64,000 nucleotides of DNA from CALLCD01 sp039196965 (GTDB taxonomy: Bacteria > Pseudomonadota > Alphaproteobacteria > Caulobacterales > Hyphomonadaceae). Positions 52,307 through 61,006 of this stretch are shown one piece after another. The translations under genes and the position numbers were made by a program. The notes under the pieces were generated by a model. The model was not told the origin of the DNA, ran no database searches, and worked only from the letters and a program-made list of their open reading frames with translations. Location of the stretch: assembly GCA_039196965.1 (NCBI GenBank), contig JBCCUK010000017.1, positions 20,872 through 84,871 of the forward strand. The letters run 5' to 3'. Every line of letters starts with the position of its first letter. Positions within the stretch are counted from its first letter, which is position 1.

Positions 52307-53992
52307 CTACAGCGCCGCCATCAGTTGCACTTCGAAGATGAGATCTGAGTTCGCTGGTATGGTTGGGCGCTCCCGGTCTCCATAGGCAATATCGGACGGC
52401 AGATAAATCAGCCAGCGGTCGCCGGGTTTCATCAGCTGCAACGCCTCGGTCCAGCCCGGTATAACCTGGGTGACGCCGAATTCGGCGTGCTGGCCACGTT
52501 CATAGGCGCTGTCGAAAATCTCTCCGTTCTCCGCCAGGCGACCTTCATAGAAGACCATGGCGCGGCTGTTGGGCGTCGGGTTTTCACCACCCTCTGGGCC
52601 GGATTCCAGGACGATGTATTCAAGCCCGGATTCCGTTTTCTGCATACCTTCGGTATCGCTGTTCCAGGGCGTATAAGTCTCCCAGGCTTCGGTGTCCGAT
52701 GTCTGCGCGCCGAAGAAGGAATTCAGCTTGATCCGGAATCTCAGATCGGCATTTGGAGGTATCGGGCCGCCGGGTGTGCCGGTCTCGCCATAGCCAAGCT
52801 CTGACGGGATGTAGATCAACCAATCGTCACCGGCATTCATCAGCTGGAGGATTTCCGTCCATGCTGGAATAACGCCGCCGACATTGAGGGCAAGGGGATC
52901 AGGACTGTCGAAGGTGCCATCGAACCGTGCGCCATTGGACGCTAGCCGGCCGTCATAATCCACGATTACTGTGTCGCCGGACTGCGGATGATCATCTCCG
53001 CCGACGCTTTCATTGAGGGCAATGTACTGAATGCCCGATTCAGTCGTTTGGACGCCGTTGGCCTCGGGGTTCCAAGGTGTGTTGGCATCCCAATACTCGT
53101 TGCCCGGATAGTCGTCCGGTGTGGATCCGAAAAGATCTACGCGGAAAACGAGATCGGAATCTGGTGGAATGCCTTGCCGTCCGCGCTCGCCATAGGCCAG
53201 ATTTGACGGGATATAGACCAGCCATTCGTCGCCCGGTTTCATCAATTGAAGCGCTTCTGTCCAGCCGGGTATGATCTGCGAGACGCGGAACTTGCCCGGT
53301 GAGCCACGATCAAAACTATTGTCAAATGTTTCGCCGGATTCTGCGAAACGGCCCTCATAATGGACGGTTGCAGTGTCGTTTATGTCAGGGCTTTCGCCGC
53401 CTTCCGGGCCTGATTTCAAGACAATGTATTGCAGACCGGACTCTGTTGTCTGCACACCTTCTGCCTCGGCATTCCAGGGTGTGTGTTCGTCCCAGTGCGC
53501 TATGCCTGGATAGTCACCACTTTTCACGTCAATCACTTTCATACGGGTTACAAAGGCCGATCCCGGCGGAATACCTGCGCCGCCATCTTCTCCAAAAGAC
53601 AGGCTTGGGGGCGTATAGATCATCCATTCATCGCCGGGGCGCATCAGCTGTAATGCCTCTACCCAGCCCGGAAGGCGTTCAGTCACCCGGAATATCGCGC
53701 TTCCTCCATGGCGCTCCTCGCTGGAGTCCCAGGGCGCGCCATCGGCTTCGAAGCGTAAATCATAATCGGCGACGACCGTGTCGGTTGTTTCCAGGGTCGG
53801 TTGCTTCGGATCTCCTGAAGACAGGACGTAGTATTGCAGACCGGAGTTCGTCGAGACGATGTCACTGCGGCTATCATCCCACGGTGCTAGGGTGACGAAG
53901 GGATCTGCTGCATCGACCTCCGGTGAGTTGCTTTGAGAGCAAGCTGCGATGGTCAAACCAACCGCAAGACCTAAAATGAGTTTCCTGATCAT
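52307..53992 (-). CDS. Lipoprotein with four tandem FKBP-type prolyl isomerase domains
   Basis: The 561-residue protein begins with a lipobox (GLTIAACSQS, Cys18). The rest is four FKBP-type domains with a period of about 135 residues, each opened by a PW[N/D] box and a TESG[L/I][Q/E]Y segment: PW at 37-38, 172-173, 306-307 and 442-443. Domains 2 and 4 keep most substrate-pocket residues (YEGR, FD, IPGWTEALQLM, AYG). Domain 1 (ADYDLRF, GAPWDSS) and domain 3 (VIPAWTEILQLM) are more divergent and may bind rather than catalyse. Single-domain FKBP lipoproteins such as FkpA are common; four in tandem is unusual. It heads the rfbD-glycosyltransferase unit. Confidence 0.9.
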   Translation of the reverse strand: MIRKLILGLAVGLTIAACSQSNSPEVDAADPFVTLAPWDDSRSDIVSTNSGLQYYVLSSGDPKQPTLETTDTVVADYDLRFEADGAPWDSSEERHGGSAIFRVTERLPGWVEALQLMRPGDEWMIYTPPSLSFGEDGGAGIPPGSAFVTRMKVIDVKSGDYPGIAHWDEHTPWNAEAEGVQTTESGLQYIVLKSGPEGGESPDINDTATVHYEGRFAESGETFDNSFDRGSPGKFRVSQIIPGWTEALQLMKPGDEWLVYIPSNLAYGERGRQGIPPDSDLVFRVDLFGSTPDDYPGNEYWDANTPWNPEANGVQTTESGIQYIALNESVGGDDHPQSGDTVIVDYDGRLASNGARFDGTFDSPDPLALNVGGVIPAWTEILQLMNAGDDWLIYIPSELGYGETGTPGGPIPPNADLRFRIKLNSFFGAQTSDTEAWETYTPWNSDTEGMQKTESGLEYIVLESGPEGGENPTPNSRAMVFYEGRLAENGEIFDSAYERGQHAEFGVTQVIPGWTEALQLMKPGDRWLIYLPSDIAYGDRERPTIPANSDLIFEVQLMAAL

Positions 53993-54088
53993 GGTGCGCG
54001 AAGCTCCTGAACTGATGGGTTTCGGGCGAGGGTTTAGTGCTCTTCTTTCGGCAAGTCACCTGCGGATGCACAGTAAAAACGCGAGGCG

Positions 54089-55309
54089 CTAACTGCTCAG
54101 CGGACGGGGAGGGTATCCCGCCTGGGCGAGGGCGTCTGTCACTTCATGCGTATGCTGGGCATCCCGCGTCTCGATCAGAATATCGAACTCAGCGCCTTTG
54201 GCAGGCACATCCAGTGCGATGCGATTGTGCGCGACTTCCATAATGTTTGCGCCGCTATCTCCGATGATCTTGGTCACAAGCGAGAGAAGGCCGGGGCGGT
54301 CGTCGCCAATGATCCTGATATTCGTCAGGCGATTTTCTCTGACCAGCGCACGCATCAGCACAGATGCGAGGAGCCGCGTATCGATATTCCCGCCGCAAAG
54401 CACGAGACCGACCCGCTTACCTGAGAACTTCGACGGGTGCGCGAGAATGGCTGCTAGACCCGCAGCGCCAGCGCCTTCGGCAACTGTCTTCTCCACATCG
54501 GCATAGAGGGTGATCGCCCGTTCAAGGTGCTCTTCCTCGACCAGCAGAATGTCATCGACAAGTTCCTTGACGATGGCTGCTGTGATGTCGCCGGCCTGTT
54601 TGACAGCGATGCCCTCAGCGATGGTTGCGCCGCCCGTGATCTGGGCCTCTGAATCTTTAACTGCAGCATGCATGCTCGGATACATGGCCGCTTCGACACC
54701 GATGATCTCGATATCGTCTTTCAGGGCCTTTGCCGCCGTTGCAATACCACTGATCAGACCGCCACCGCCGATTGGCACAACCAGAGCATCGAGATCCGGT
54801 GCCGCTTCCAGCATTTCGATGGCCACCGTACCTTGTCCGGCAATGATGCCGGTATCATTGAATGGGTGGATAAAGGTCAGGCCCTCGCGCGCTCGCACCG
54901 TCGCCGCATACACAGATGCCTCGTCAAATGTCTGGCCTTCGAGCAGAACTCGAGCGCCATGGTCCCGCGTATGTTGCACCTTGTTGAAGGGCGTTGTCAC
55001 CGGCATCACAATGGTTGCCGGAATACCGAGGCGCTTGGCATGGTAGGCCACCCCCTGCGCATGATTGCCTGCGGACACAGCGATCACACCATCGCGGCGT
55101 TCATCCTCGGTCAGGGCATTCAGTCGGTTGAGTGCGCCGCGCTCCTTGAAAGACGCGGTGAACTGGTGATTTTCAAACTTCACCCAGATTTCAGCACCGG
55201 TAATCTCCGACAAGGTCCGGCTATGGCGCATGGGTGTCTTTTCGACCTGGCCTTCGAGCAGTTTTGCCGCCGCCTGGATGTCCTCCAGTGTCACCTTTTC
55301 TGCTGTCAT
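54089..55309 (-). CDS. ilvA: Threonine ammonia-lyase (biosynthetic-type with ACT domain)
   Basis: The enzyme deaminates threonine to 2-oxobutanoate. From ATG 55309, which has GGGAG ahead of it, the protein is 406 residues. The PLP lysine is in the FTASFKERGA segment (about residue 55), the phosphate-cup loop is VPIGGGGLISGIA, and the C-terminal about 80 residues are one ACT regulatory domain (IRIIGDDRPGLLSLVTKIIGD). The one-ACT layout is the form usually called catabolic or biosynthetic depending on the species. It is followed by the tetra-FKBP gene 96 bases downstream and preceded 25 bases by the nitrilase gene. Confidence 0.95.
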   Translation of the reverse strand: MTAEKVTLEDIQAAAKLLEGQVEKTPMRHSRTLSEITGAEIWVKFENHQFTASFKERGALNRLNALTEDERRDGVIAVSAGNHAQGVAYHAKRLGIPATIVMPVTTPFNKVQHTRDHGARVLLEGQTFDEASVYAATVRAREGLTFIHPFNDTGIIAGQGTVAIEMLEAAPDLDALVVPIGGGGLISGIATAAKALKDDIEIIGVEAAMYPSMHAAVKDSEAQITGGATIAEGIAVKQAGDITAAIVKELVDDILLVEEEHLERAITLYADVEKTVAEGAGAAGLAAILAHPSKFSGKRVGLVLCGGNIDTRLLASVLMRALVRENRLTNIRIIGDDRPGLLSLVTKIIGDSGANIMEVAHNRIALDVPAKGAEFDILIETRDAQHTHEVTDALAQAGYPPRPLSS

Positions 55310-55334
55310 ATCGCTCCCCATTGGCACTGCATGC

Positions 55335-56273
55335 TCAGCTCTTCTTTGTTGGAGATGTCAGGCGCTCTGTCCTATCCACCGTCAGCTGAAAAACATCCGG
55401 GCGGGCATAGTGCCCCGCAACGTCGAGGTCAAACTTTCCGCGAGAAATATCCGACATATCGATGTCAGCGGTCACCATAAGAGCCTCGCCATAGGTCGGC
55501 CCGGCGAGCACCTCTCCGAACGGCGAGACGATCACCGATCCTCCGCGGATTAGAACCGTTTCGGCGGCATCTCCCTGTAGGGCGTCATAGATCACCCCGT
55601 CTGCCACATCCCCGCGCGTCATGTATTGGCAGGCACTGACGACAAAGCACCGCCCTTCCAGAGCGATCATCTGCATGCTGGGCAGCCAGACGTCGCGGTC
55701 GTCTACAGTGGGCGCAGTATAGATCTCTGTGCCCTGCTGATAATGCTGCATCCTGAGCAGGGGCATGTAATTTTCCCAGCAGATGGTCGCCGACACCCGG
55801 CCGACATCCGTTTCGGCCACCTCCAGCGTCGAGCCATCGCCGGCCCCCCAGATGATCCGCTCCATGGCCGTCGGCATCAGTTTTCGCCGCCAGCCGACAA
55901 TCTCCCCCCTACGATTAAGCGTCGCAGCGGCACAATGAAGTGTGCTGCCAACGGGTTCCATCAGTCCGGTCACCACGTTCATTCCTGCATCGGCCACAAT
56001 ACCGCGAACCTTATTGAACGCCTCGCTCGCTGGATCGAAGGCGTTCTCAAAGTAGAGCTTGAAAAGATCGCGGCCAGCCTCATCGCGAGATCCGACGCGC
56101 GCACCAAAGTCTACGCCTTTCGGATATCCGCCGAGAAAGGATTCCGGGAACACAACAAGATCGGCATCCTGTTCCTTGGCCTTTTCAATCCAGTGGGCAA
56201 AGCGGTCCACTGTTTCACTACGATCAAAGAGCTTCGGGGCGGCCTGCACGGCGGCAATACGGTGTGTGGTCAT
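55335..56273 (-). CDS. Nitrilase-type carbon-nitrogen hydrolase
   Basis: The 312-residue protein has the complete catalytic triad of the nitrilase superfamily: Glu44 in VFPESFLGGYP, Lys131 in WRRKLMPTAMER and Cys165 in ICWENYMPLLR. The CWENYMPLLR form and the GYPKGVDFG segment point to true nitrilases (branch 1), which convert a nitrile to an acid and ammonia, rather than to amidases. The gene ends 25 bases before ilvA on the same strand and is probably co-transcribed. The native substrate is unknown. Confidence 0.93.
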   Translation of the reverse strand: MTTHRIAAVQAAPKLFDRSETVDRFAHWIEKAKEQDADLVVFPESFLGGYPKGVDFGARVGSRDEAGRDLFKLYFENAFDPASEAFNKVRGIVADAGMNVVTGLMEPVGSTLHCAAATLNRRGEIVGWRRKLMPTAMERIIWGAGDGSTLEVAETDVGRVSATICWENYMPLLRMQHYQQGTEIYTAPTVDDRDVWLPSMQMIALEGRCFVVSACQYMTRGDVADGVIYDALQGDAAETVLIRGGSVIVSPFGEVLAGPTYGEALMVTADIDMSDISRGKFDLDVAGHYARPDVFQLTVDRTERLTSPTKKS

Positions 56274-56524
56274 GCCTACAGCGTGAAAGCCAAACGGGCT
56301 GATGGGTCAAGCCAAGAGATCAAAATCCAAAGCCTCGAGATCTGTGACACGATCCGGATTGTCGCTGCTGGCCTCACGCATTGGACCATCGGACGATACC
56401 GCGGCGCACTTTAATCTGTTTCAGTGCAAATCACATGAGCTCGTATACCCAATCCTTACCCCTGTAGCGCTATGGCAATGATCAAGATAATAGGGGCGTT
56501 TCAAACCCCTGAAAGCAGATACAA

Positions 56525-57058
56525 ATGGACATAAGTAAAATCACCGTCGGTCAGAACCCGCCGGACGACGTCAATGTTATTATCGAGGTTCCCCTCGGCG
56601 GCGACCCCATCAAATACGAGATCGACAAAGCCTCCGGGGCCATGTTCGTCGACCGCTATCTCTATACCGAGATGCGCTATCCCTGTAATTATGGCTTCGT
56701 TCCCCACACGCTGAGCCTCGATGGCGATCCGATCGACGTCATGGTTGTCGGCAGCCGGCCTTTGGTGCCGGGGTCCGTTGTTCGGGCCCGCCCTGTCGGT
56801 GTGCTGATGATGACCGACGACAAAGGTCCCGATGAGAAGATCCTCGCCGTGCCGCACCAGAAGCTTACGCCCTATTACGACACGATCGCCTCCTACCATG
56901 ATCTGCCGAAGATCCTTGTCGACAAGATCGAGCATTTCTTTGCCCATTACAAAGATCTGGAAACAGGCAAATGGTCCCGCGTTGAGGGCTGGTCCGGCGT
57001 CGAAAAGGCCCGGGAACTCATCAGCGAGGCGGTCGGCCGCGGTGGCGACGCCGATTGA
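56525..57058 (+). CDS. ppa: Inorganic pyrophosphatase
   Basis: The 177-residue family I pyrophosphatase hydrolyses the pyrophosphate released by nucleotidyl transfers, including RfbA and ManC. Motifs are KYEIDKASGAMFVDRYLYT, the metal-binding LDGDPIDVMVV and VPHQKLTPYYD, and KHFFAHYKDLE-like EHFFAHYKDLE. ATG 56525 is preceded by a 250-base gap with no supported gene. Confidence 0.97.
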   Translation: MDISKITVGQNPPDDVNVIIEVPLGGDPIKYEIDKASGAMFVDRYLYTEMRYPCNYGFVPHTLSLDGDPIDVMVVGSRPLVPGSVVRARPVGVLMMTDDKGPDEKILAVPHQKLTPYYDTIASYHDLPKILVDKIEHFFAHYKDLETGKWSRVEGWSGVEKARELISEAVGRGGDAD

Positions 57059-57152
57059 TTGGCAAATTACACGCTAAATCGTCCGATCCGTTCTATTTTT
57101 CGAAAGGGTTTCGCCGTATTCTGTGCCGGGCAATCATTCAAAGGCGGTAGGC

Positions 57153-57752
57153 ATGGCTGAGTCAGGTACGAAATCGAAACGACAGCGGCGGGAAGGCCCG
57201 AAGAGGAGTGAGTCTTCTCAGGCTGCCATCCTTGAGGCTGTCCGTTCCGAACTGTCCGAAAGTGGCTGGCGCAATTTCAGCGTGGATAATGTTGCCCGCC
57301 GGGCGAGTGCTTCCAAGCAGACGATCTATCGCTGGTGGCCATCCATCGGAACGCTTTGCCTCGACGCAGCCTTGAGCCTTGTGCCGCCACAACCGGAAGG
57401 GGCCCGCGACGCCGCCCAGCGCATCGCTGCGATCATTGCCCCGCTAGAAGCGACCGCCCGGACAGGTGAGGGCAATTATGTGCTCCGCGCCGCGCTCCTT
57501 GCAGCCGCCGACGATGACAGCGCCGGTGAGAAATGGCGCGGCTGGCTCAAGTCTGAAATCCGCACGCCCCTGCGCAATGTCCTCGCCGAACTGGCGGCAA
57601 AGCAGGTGATCCGCCGCGACTGGCACATTGAAGACGCGATTGACGCGTTGATCGGGCCGCTCTGGCACCGTCTGCTGATCATGAATGCGCCGATCCCGGA
57701 GGCCTACAGTCTTCGCCAGGCCGAGAACCTGCTCGCAGCCCTCCGGGCCTAG
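57153..57752 (+). CDS. TetR/AcrR-family transcriptional regulator
   Basis: From ATG 57153 the protein is 199 residues. The N-terminal HTH is GWRNFSVDNVARRASASKQTIYRWWPS with the typical Y(R/K)WW end; the C-terminal part is the effector domain and is unrecognised. The upstream frame extension to 57123 is not favoured. It is convergent with the redox operon that ends four bases away, and could regulate it, but no operator is obvious and the two promoters are not adjacent. Confidence 0.9.
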   Translation: MAESGTKSKRQRREGPKRSESSQAAILEAVRSELSESGWRNFSVDNVARRASASKQTIYRWWPSIGTLCLDAALSLVPPQPEGARDAAQRIAAIIAPLEATARTGEGNYVLRAALLAAADDDSAGEKWRGWLKSEIRTPLRNVLAELAAKQVIRRDWHIEDAIDALIGPLWHRLLIMNAPIPEAYSLRQAENLLAALRA

Positions 57753-57755
57753 TCG

Positions 57756-58508
57756 CTAAATCAGTCTCATTTGAGAGACTGGTGCGTTGAGCAACAGCAT
57801 GTTGCCTTGGCGAGACACCTCGGCCCGCACCTCAATGGCTTCGGCGACCAATGGTAGGACATCTTCGCCATATTGCGCGCCGCCATCGCTCATGATCATA
57901 AGCGCAGATCGACCTGATCTGTCCTCGGCAAAGAATGCCGGCGGCAATCCGCTTCTGATACAAAGTGAAGCGCAGGCTTTATGAACCTTGCCTTCAGAGG
58001 GGCGCATGGCTCCAAACCAGCACTTTGAATCGAGTATTCGTCCCTGAAGCGAGACTTCGCCAAGCTGCTCTAGCGTGGTAAATTCCAGATCCTCTTGAAT
58101 CGGGCCGCCCACTTGTTCGATCCAGTCGGGACCGTCAATGACTGCTATCATGGCATGTTGTCCGCGCTCAATGAGGCTCCCGCGAACCACGACCTTCTGG
58201 CCCGTATAGGATGCAATCCTTGCTGCCACGCCGCACTTTCCGAGGCAGGCGAGAAGGGCCGTTTTAGGTCGTCCATCCACATCGGTCGTGCGAAGCATGG
58301 CGTATGGAGCGGCTGCTACGATGCCGGTGAACTCGCGCACTTCGCCCTGGTTCCATGTGCCGGGGCCTGGCCTGTTCTGACGGCTGGCGAGCAATCCGCC
58401 GCCAATGATCCCGAGCGTGCTGAGAGACAGACCGCCCAAAAGAAATGCTCTGCGGTCTTGTGGCGGTGTTTCGGCACTCCAACCGATGAAGAAGTCATTC
58501 TTCTTCAT
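57756..58508 (-). CDS. Exported cysteine-rich protein of a redox operon, unknown family
   Basis: From ATG 58508 the protein is 250 residues. It opens with a twin-arginine-like DRRAFLLGG and a hydrophobic stretch, so it is probably exported or anchored. The body has two OB-like halves. The first has Cys88 and Cys92 (ACLGKC); the second has a striking motif SKCWFGAMRPSEGKVHKACA with Cys163, Cys179 and Cys183 and GLPPAFFAED. I recall similar motifs in uncharacterised proteins beside Rieske or ferric-reductase-like genes but do not name a family. ATG overlaps the stop of the membrane-Rieske gene as ATGA, so they are coupled. Metal or haem ligation by the cysteines is inference. A frame extension upstream to 58673 overlaps the partner gene and is not used. 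Confidence 0.75.
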   Translation of the reverse strand: MKKNDFFIGWSAETPPQDRRAFLLGGLSLSTLGIIGGGLLASRQNRPGPGTWNQGEVREFTGIVAAAPYAMLRTTDVDGRPKTALLACLGKCGVAARIASYTGQKVVVRGSLIERGQHAMIAVIDGPDWIEQVGGPIQEDLEFTTLEQLGEVSLQGRILDSKCWFGAMRPSEGKVHKACASLCIRSGLPPAFFAEDRSGRSALMIMSDGGAQYGEDVLPLVAEAIEVRAEVSRQGNMLLLNAPVSQMRLI

Positions 58509-59551
58509 TCTGACTCTCCGATGTTCGATGGCAATTGCGGCGTTCCGGGCGGGCCTGGTTTTGGATCGACATATATATACCCATCGACAATGCGTGTCGC
58601 ATAGGTGGCGATCTTCTCTGTATACGGAGGAGGAGAGCAACCATCTTCTAGGCGGTACTGAAAACCGTGCCATGGACAGGTGATACAGTCATCCACGATC
58701 TGGCCTTCTCCGAGTGGGCCGCCCTGATGGCGGCAGACATTGGAGACGGCAAAGATCTCGCGGCCGCGCCTGAACACGGCGATGGCTTCGCCGGAGGCAG
58801 GGCGTATGATCTGTGCGCCGAGATCAGGGATGTCTTCTGCAGGTGCGACAGCGAGCCAGCCGTCCGTGACCTTATCGGCCCGTGCCGTGAAGCTCTGAAA
58901 GCCTGTGAGGATATGAAGCGTCGCAACCAAAGTTGCTCCACCGCTAAGGATGACCACATATGCCGGATCCTTTTCGAACTGGATCGCACCAAGCGCGACA
59001 TGGGCGACCAATAATCCGTAGGCGGCGTAGACGCTCATATGAATGGCCTTCCAAAGGTCGGGTCCAAGATTTGCGTTCCAGAAATCGTGACTGGTTGCAG
59101 CCATTAAGAACATGATCATCAGGGCGACGAAGCCCAGGGATTCAAAAGGAAAGCCGCCCAGCGAGTCGTATCTTGGATTGGATACGAACAGCGACACCAT
59201 AGGATTGAGGTCGCTGAAGCCATGATACCAGAGCAGGACCAGTCCGCCATGAACGAGCGCGATCAGAAACGTGATCACGCCCAGATGTCGGCGATTATAT
59301 AGAAACGGTTTGAAACGTGGTGTCAGGCGCGCCAACGGCCCGATCGTCAGAATGAATGTCAAAAGCCCGAAGGCCACAGTGCCCGTCGCCCGGATAAGGA
59401 TCTGGATCGGCGCAAAGCTCTCATTCGGTGGCGTGAAGATCGATGAGGCAATAATGAAAGAGACTAGATAAAGCCCAACACCCAAAAGCATCCAGCGGTC
59501 ATACCGGACCTTGAACGGTGTCCATTGTACCCCGCGATAATCATGAGACAT
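58505..59551 (-). CDS. Ferric-reductase-like membrane protein fused to a Rieske domain
   Basis: The 348-residue protein (from ATG 59551) has six to seven helices in the first about 225 residues with paired histidines His89, His101, His171 and His184 in YNRRHL, VHGGL, KAIHM and VAHVAL, the pattern of ferric-reductase-like (MsrQ/YedZ-type) two-haem domains. Residues about 230-330 form a Rieske domain with Cys273-His275 and Cys292-His295 (CRHQGG and CPWHGFQY). The predicted role is electron transfer from membrane to a partner, possibly the exported protein encoded next. A longer frame from 59593 would overlap the upstream small gene more deeply. The upstream stop and this start overlap, and it ends by ATGA into the next gene. 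Confidence 0.85.
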   Translation of the reverse strand: MSHDYRGVQWTPFKVRYDRWMLLGVGLYLVSFIIASSIFTPPNESFAPIQILIRATGTVAFGLLTFILTIGPLARLTPRFKPFLYNRRHLGVITFLIALVHGGLVLLWYHGFSDLNPMVSLFVSNPRYDSLGGFPFESLGFVALMIMFLMAATSHDFWNANLGPDLWKAIHMSVYAAYGLLVAHVALGAIQFEKDPAYVVILSGGATLVATLHILTGFQSFTARADKVTDGWLAVAPAEDIPDLGAQIIRPASGEAIAVFRRGREIFAVSNVCRHQGGPLGEGQIVDDCITCPWHGFQYRLEDGCSPPPYTEKIATYATRIVDGYIYVDPKPGPPGTPQLPSNIGESE

Positions 59552-59702
59552 GGCTTGCCTCATCGACAACCAGCGCATCAGGGAGCGACGCATTCACCGG
59601 TTGGCCCGGGCGCAGGGAAACGGCAAACCAGATGATTGCGACCATTGCTGGAGCGAGAACCAACCATACGCCGAAATGAGCTTTCCTGTGCGCGCGCTTC
59701 AT
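59541..59702 (-). CDS. Small single-span membrane protein (53 residues)
   Basis: The reading frame from ATG 59702 to TGA 59541 encodes 53 residues: an RAHRKAHF basic start, a hydrophobic helix (GVWLVLAPAMVAIIWFAV) and an acidic tail. Its start overlaps the stop of the upstream gene (ATGA) and its end overlaps the start of the next by 11 bases, so four consecutive genes are translationally coupled. The coupling and the helix make it a real small gene, probably an assembly or structural subunit of the redox complex. No homologue is recognised. Confidence 0.7.
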   Translation of the reverse strand: MKRAHRKAHFGVWLVLAPAMVAIIWFAVSLRPGQPVNASLPDALVVDEASHVS

Positions 59703-59923
59703 ACTGCAGGCGGCTCAGTTTGGGTAAGCCATTTGTATCCCATCAGTGGCCAGAGCAGCATTACGCCGGGAAGCACAATCAGCCTCGCTTTTAGCGGCAT
59801 ACCCCGTGCTGCGGGATCGATTTTGCTGACGCCAAAGGTCACGAAGGTTGTTGCAAAGAGGAGCCCGACACCAAAATAGAGGCCTAGGCATAGAACAATG
59901 AATTCGCCCACGGCGACGCTCAT
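59699..59923 (-). CDS. Small two-helix membrane protein, first gene of redox operon
   Basis: From ATG 59923 the product is 74 residues (MSVAVGEFIVLCLGLYFGVG) with two helices (about 8-28 and 48-66) joined by a short loop VSKIDPAARGMP. The open frame runs up to 59983, but the extra 20 residues lack features. The stop overlaps the ATG of the 53-residue gene. I do not recognise the family. Its place at the head of a coupled operon of membrane and iron-sulfur genes suggests a small subunit. Confidence 0.72.
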   Translation of the reverse strand: MSVAVGEFIVLCLGLYFGVGLLFATTFVTFGVSKIDPAARGMPLKARLIVLPGVMLLWPLMGYKWLTQTEPPAV

Positions 59924-60052
59924 GCTGGCATGTCTCCTCTCCTGCCGAATTGTAGTCCAGCACCAAAAGCTCCCATCACGCAAGAGACGCTCTGGGGTTT
60001 GCTTGGAATATGAAACGATGTGGCAAGAGTGCGTGCCGGCGACGGACGCGCT

Positions 60053-60829
60053 CTACTTGTTTTTGAAGTCCGGCTTCCGCTTCTCGACGAAGGCCGCCAT
60101 GCCCTCGGATTGATCTTCTGTCGCGAAGAGCGAGTGGAACAGCCGCCGCTCGAACATCACGCCATGGGATAGGGGCGTCTCATAGGAGGCATTGACCATC
60201 TCCTTGGTCAGCATCGCCGTCGCCCTTGGCATGGACGCGATCTTCTGGGCGACTTTCTTCGCCTCATCCAGAAGCTCAGCCACTGGCACAATCCGTGAGA
60301 CCAGCCCGCAGCGCTCGGCCTCTTCGGCATCCATCATGCGTCCGGTCAGGCACATTTCCATCGCCTTCGACTTGCCGATGAACCGTGTCATCCGCTGCGT
60401 TCCACCAGCGCCGGGGGAAACCCCGATCGTGATCTCCGGCTGGCCGAATTTCGCATTGTCGCCCGCCAGGATGAAGTCGCACATCATGGCAAGCTCGCAG
60501 CCGCCGCCGAGGGCATAGCCCGCCACGGCTGCGACCACCGGTTTCCGGCACCGCGATGTGCGCTCCCAGTTCCGGGTGATGAAGTCCGAATAGAATGCAT
60601 CCATATAGGATTGCTCGCGCATTTCCTTGATGTCTGCGCCTGCCGCGAACGCCTTCTCTGACCCGGTGATCACGATGCAGCCGATCTCCGGATCGGCCTC
60701 AAAGCCATCCAGCGCCTCGGTCAGCTCATTCATCAGCTGGTTGTTGAAAGCGTTCAGCGCGTCCGGCCGGTTCAGCGTGATGATGGCCACCGCGCCATCG
60801 GTTTCGGTCAGCAGGGTTTCATAAGCCAT
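60053..60829 (-). CDS. Enoyl-CoA hydratase
   Basis: The 258-residue crotonase hydrates trans-2-enoyl-CoA in fatty-acid beta-oxidation. The motifs are ITLNRPDALNAFNNQLM, GSEKAFAAGADIKEM with the oxyanion-hole region, YALGGGCELAMMCD, and GQPEITIGVSPGAGGTQRMTR. Both catalytic glutamates are seen (CELAMM/PEITIG). AAGGAC lies eight bases before ATG 60829; the extension to 60889 is not used. The gene precedes the redox operon on the same strand but is 130 bases away. Confidence 0.94.
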   Translation of the reverse strand: MAYETLLTETDGAVAIITLNRPDALNAFNNQLMNELTEALDGFEADPEIGCIVITGSEKAFAAGADIKEMREQSYMDAFYSDFITRNWERTSRCRKPVVAAVAGYALGGGCELAMMCDFILAGDNAKFGQPEITIGVSPGAGGTQRMTRFIGKSKAMEMCLTGRMMDAEEAERCGLVSRIVPVAELLDEAKKVAQKIASMPRATAMLTKEMVNASYETPLSHGVMFERRLFHSLFATEDQSEGMAAFVEKRKPDFKNK

Positions 60830-61006
60830 GGGATGTCCTTCGCGCTTGCAGGTTTGCCGCGAGCTATAGGCCCTTCGCCCGGTCCACACCAGTCTCCCGC
60901 GCCAACCTCACTCGCCAACCTCCCGCGAAGGTGTGACGTGACAGAGCGGTTCGAAGCGACTACCGCTGCTTGTCAACAGGGCAATACTATCGGGGAGGGC
61001 TGACCC

